Shown here: positions 56,698 to 60,022 of the stretch, one piece after another
Numbering within the stretch: position 1 is the first letter of the stretch
How the letters are laid out: each line of letters opens with the position of its first letter
Assembly (NCBI GenBank): GCA_029747585.1
Contig: JAPEVF010000062.1
Coordinates: 1 to 60,022 of the forward strand
Source: Pleurotus djamor
Lineage: Eukaryota > Basidiomycota > Agaricomycetes > Agaricales > Pleurotaceae
Length of the DNA stretch: 60,022 nt
Direction of reading: 5' to 3'
The notes under the pieces: model-generated
What the model was told of the DNA's origin: nothing
The model's input: only the letters and a program-made list of their open reading frames with translations
Database searches by the model: none
Translations under genes and position numbers: made by a program

Positions 56698-58367
56698 TCA
56701 ATCCTTATCCTTGCGGTCGAGCGTCTCAGTATCCTTCCCGTGTTCCTCGTCGATCCAAGCACGTCCACTTGGGCCCTGCCTCAACTTCTCTCTGATATTC
56801 GGAACCAGTGACACGGCGTACTCCACAAAAATCCTAGGCATTTCTTCACCCTTTTTGGGAAACCACATCCATTCAGGACGTGCGCATCTGATGTCACAGA
56901 AATCGGGAGTCGTATGAGCCAGATAGACAGCAAGGGGGATAGGAAGGGTGATATCTGGAGATGGGATGGTAAGGACCTTTAACCGGGTGAACACAGCGTT
57001 TGGGTTGAGATCGGGGATGCCGGNNTTGANTCCGAACGTCTTGTCATCTCTGATACTGCAGGCCAGCCCAAGCTCCTCTAATCTAGACGGATATTTCTCC
57101 GCAAGAGTGGAAAGGAAGGAGAGGGGCACTTCGCTCGATGATACTTGGATGGGATCGGGGTTCAGATACAACTTGGTGAGGATTGGCAAAGAGCCTAAGA
57201 TGTTCAGGACGTCATCTTCAGTCAAGCGGAAGACAGATCCGTGGATAAGATGAAGATTCCGGAGGTAGCGGCACGCGAANAGTGGTTCNATGTCCTTGAA
57301 CCTAAGTGACTGGCCTTGCTCAGCACACCTCCCATCGAGGTGGAGTTCGACGAGGCGTTTACTACAAGTATCCGAGATAGTTTGTATGAGTACTTGCAAA
57401 GCTCGAGGCTCTTCATNGGCAGCGTGTGAGTGAAAGCGTAGTCTGTACATCCTATCCCAATTTCCTGACCCGAGAATTTCNGTAGCTCGAGTGAANAGGA
57501 TCGCCATCTCAAGGGAATGCAGAGAAGGGAAGTTATCCTCTGACAATGGGATGAAGGTAGCGTGGTCCATCATGGTTGCGATTGGGCGGACAAGGCGATT
57601 GTCAGCTGTCCGAGAACGAACCGAGATCAATTTNGGTAATGTAGCAAGGACGTTGCACACCGGCTCNGACAAGCAGTGTGGGGGGAGCTTGACAAGCTCA
57701 AGTAGCTGAAGGGATGGAAGCATGGAGACCAGGGCAGATTCGAAGCGNTCGTCCGATTGAAAGATCCAGGACGCGTCGATGGAAAGAAAGCGCAGGGCGG
57801 GTGATTTCTGNAGCAAGGATTGGGGCATCGACATGAAGGGTTCAGAATCTTTCACTGCGAGGTCGTTGATGGCAATGGTTGTGACGCCGCCATGTAAGAA
57901 AGCATCAATGATATNTGGATCAGCGTAGCAAAGTAATGTTTGGAGATTTGGCAAGAGCATGTGAGCCTGTCGGTAAGACGAAATGGTGACGAAGTCGTTC
58001 GGACCGTATCCCCGAGATTTGGGTACNCTGAGCTTCTTCACCTTTTGGGCGTACTTGTCGAATCGCGTCCAGTGGCTCGGAGTGGGCGGCTACTCGGTGT
58101 GCNATGAGTGCACGAACTCCACTCGGATGGGGTAGTTTGATCACTCACAGCGACATTTCCTTGCTCGGTGACTGACTTGGTAGGCATGCCAAGTAAGCTG
58201 AATAACTGAGAAGGATTCTCGACGACGCGCCACTCGATCTTGAGGACTTCCTCGGACCACATNTTGCAGACATAGAGGCACGATTNCATGTTGGTCTGNG
58301 TCTCAGAGCACAAGAAGATGGCNGCCATGAGCTCTGGGGTGGACGTCACCTTCTCTGTAGCCGACAT
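56698..58367 (-). CDS. F-box-like protein
   Basis: The ATG at 58367 gives MSATEKVTSTPELM, then a degenerate F-box-like region (CLYVCxMWSEEVLKIEWRVV, ENPSQLFSLLG). One intron (about 58115-58163, GTGAGT...TAG) joins EQGNVA to PPTPSHWTRFDKYAQKVKKL, which restores the W-x-R-F-x-x-Y-A motif usual in this agaricomycete family. The long second exon carries LRR-like text (LLPNLQTLLCYADP, LPSLQLLELVKLPPHCL, LRNLHLIHGSVFRLTEDDVL, LGSLPILTKLYLNP) and ends with a charged tail (DTETLDRKDKD). Scattered N bases are tolerated by the frame. Predicted to be an SCF substrate adaptor; the target is unknown. Confidence 0.8.
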
Positions 58368-58689
58368 GGTGAGATGTGAACATGTGTGGCTTCGATAAAG
58401 GTCGAAGGTTGAGTCAATTTTAAAGAATGATCTGTTTGTAGTGGAGGCTCATCCAAACACGGGTCGTGACTCGAAGGCGCGTGTTGCGGGACGAGCCTCG
58501 GAGATAGCCTATCTGATGNACACACATANTGATGATGATGANGNGGGTCCAAGTGGGTCCAGTATTGNATNTCATTATTCAATGGGGATGCATCGTACTT
58601 GGATGTAAAGGCGATTTGGTGTAGCTGTTCTCCGAAAAATTTAGGCGAAGTCCTCCTCCTCCAGTTGTACAAAGTAGATGTTTTGCGGG

Positions 58690-60022
58690 ATCCTAGNGCA
58701 CCTCTGGGATGAATTNTTTGAANTCGCCACANNANNNGAGAANAACAGACCTGTCNAATGTTTCCTTTCCACCCCTTCCNTCATGAATCTCCCANTGTCC
58801 CCAAGGCTCTCCTTCATGTTCAACGAAGTCNATATCGGTTGGTTCATCATTACCTTCGCCNTTCCGGTCAAAAGTGGNCACGCGAAGATCCACCTCGACG
58901 TGCATAACTGTGGNCATGACAGATGTTAGGTAGGCNAAGGGTGTTNAGAAAGCGATGCTTGCTCAGGATGAGATCTTGGATAGATAGCGATGTTTCAGGC
59001 GACGACTCNCGATGCNCGTGGTAAATCCGACGTCCGTGGTTCAAAAGGTANTCCCAATCCTCCGATCCCTCGCATTNNAGNCCNTCTANACCCCCTCTGC
59101 GGCGCACNGACGCAAAATTGACNTGNGAGAAATGATGCCTATCGNNNAAGGCAAGGATGAGNGACTNTNNANNCTTAGCGGGAGAGAAAGCNAACTACGC
59201 ACCGGATNCATTCATCATNGGTCACAGTATCTCGAAACTGACCAGGGCCGGATGACTTGATCAACAGAGTCGGACCTTTCGATGCCTTGAGCTGGAGAAG
59301 CTCCGTAGCTTGGTCTAACACGACAAAGGTTCCGTCGCTTTGCATGTATCCGATGTCCCCTGCGCTACATTGGATAGGGGAAGACGGGCGATACACGAAA
59401 GCGCCAGGCCAAAGCCGCAGAGCTGAGAGTCTGATGTCCTTGAAATCGAGCTGTCTGTTCTCGTAACATGGTTCAAGCTGATTCATCAGAGTAGTCAAGT
59501 GCTGGGTAGTATGGGAAAAGGAGGGAACGATGTATGAGGTGAAGTGCTCCAAGAGACGAACATGACTTGTTCTTCGACCATTCTTTCTTGCCATGAGAAC
59601 TAGAAGATAGGTATGGATTGGAATGGCGCCTCTGAGCTCATTGGTTATGACGCACCACTCCAATCAGAAAGATCTAGCTTTCCGTAAACAATCTTTNGGG
59701 GCGTTCAGTTCGATTTCTCATCTATGAACGAGGAAGTACTGACGAAGTTGATTAATGCCTGGAACTGACGCTTGATCCAGTCATCCATTTGTTCAACTGT
59801 GTTGATGGGACTGGTGATCTGCACNANATCTGCGGCNATTCCGTGACCNACNATNGCTTGNCCTTNANGTGTCCANGCGATATTGACAGGCTANNNCANA
59901 NGTCAGNACATTGANCNNACNNTNTGGGTANGTGGACTNACATCAAAGCAAGCTTCNAGCTCGNTCTTATTNANNGTNGAGCAATTCNANCGGAGGTAGT
60001 CAATCCCNGACTAGNTNNNATG
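58690..60022 (-). CDS. Partial uncharacterised fungal protein gene, running off the right edge
   Basis: The 5' end lies beyond the window. The upstream exon (about 59750-59890) reads WTxxGQAxVGHGIAAD and VQITSPINTVEQMDDWIKRQ. A long exon at about 59210-59690 contains HTYLLVLMARKNGRRTSHVR, FTSYIVPSFSHTTQHLTTLM, LSALRLWPGAFVYRPSSP and AGDIGYMQSDGTFVVLDQAT. Downstream exons toward 58690 are blurred by many N bases but include a charged stretch (FVEHEGEPWG). I do not recognise the family; the AGDIGYM-DGTF-V-L arrangement recurs in unnamed agaricomycete proteins as far as I recall. The 3' end and splice sites cannot be placed. Confidence 0.45.

Overview
The window is a piece of a filamentous basidiomycete genome, most likely Agaricomycetes. 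Genes are broken by many short (about 48-75 nt) GT-AG introns. The families present are typical mushroom-lineage ones: DUF6533 seven-helix proteins, F-box/LRR-like proteins, aspzincin metalloendopeptidases, secreted type-B carboxylesterases, and single-pass proteins with a PPxY tail. The many N bases and a few apparent frameshifts point to a draft assembly, so broken genes here may be sequencing artefacts. No bacterial operons, rRNA or CRISPR were seen.

Layout. 0.26-4.8 kb: divergent housekeeping pair, mitochondrial aconitase (-) and DAHP synthase (+). 4.8-10.3 kb: gene-poor, repeat-rich DNA with six short tandem arrays, all of 7-bp period, and diverged segmental duplications ending in an HsbA-like surface-binding protein gene or pseudogene at 9.5-10.3 kb and an older relic at about 7.2-8.1 kb. 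10.6-14.1 kb: head-to-head pair of secreted peptidyl-Lys-type metalloendopeptidases with duplicated core promoters. 14.7-21.2 kb: three tandem DUF6533 membrane-protein genes. 21.6-22.3 kb (-): the most unusual gene, a small secreted precursor with six near-identical peptide repeats separated by Lys-Arg, one repeat per mini-exon (a Kex2-processed repeat protein). 23.1-26.5 kb (-): Def1-like CUE-domain, Q/P-rich protein.

26.5-28.9 kb has no clear gene but ends in a striking cluster of hairpins. 28.9-34.5 kb: F-box protein (-), PRMT3-type arginine methyltransferase (-) and a frameshifted F-box gene (+). 34.6-36.6 kb (-): single-pass membrane protein. 39.2-43.7 kb: convergent pair of TDT/SLAC1-family (malate/sulfite-type) transporters. 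46.6-55.6 kb: three paralogous secreted carboxylesterases/lipases. 56.7-58.4 kb: F-box protein (-). 58.7-60.0 kb: N-rich partial gene of unknown function running off the right edge.

The core genes look like ordinary metabolism and regulation. The accessory part (10-22 kb and 46-56 kb) is dominated by local gene duplication of secreted or membrane proteins. The repeat-peptide gene is the best candidate for an undescribed system: its conserved core VDS[T/V]NI[A/T]WQ would be released as a family of acidic 13-residue peptides.
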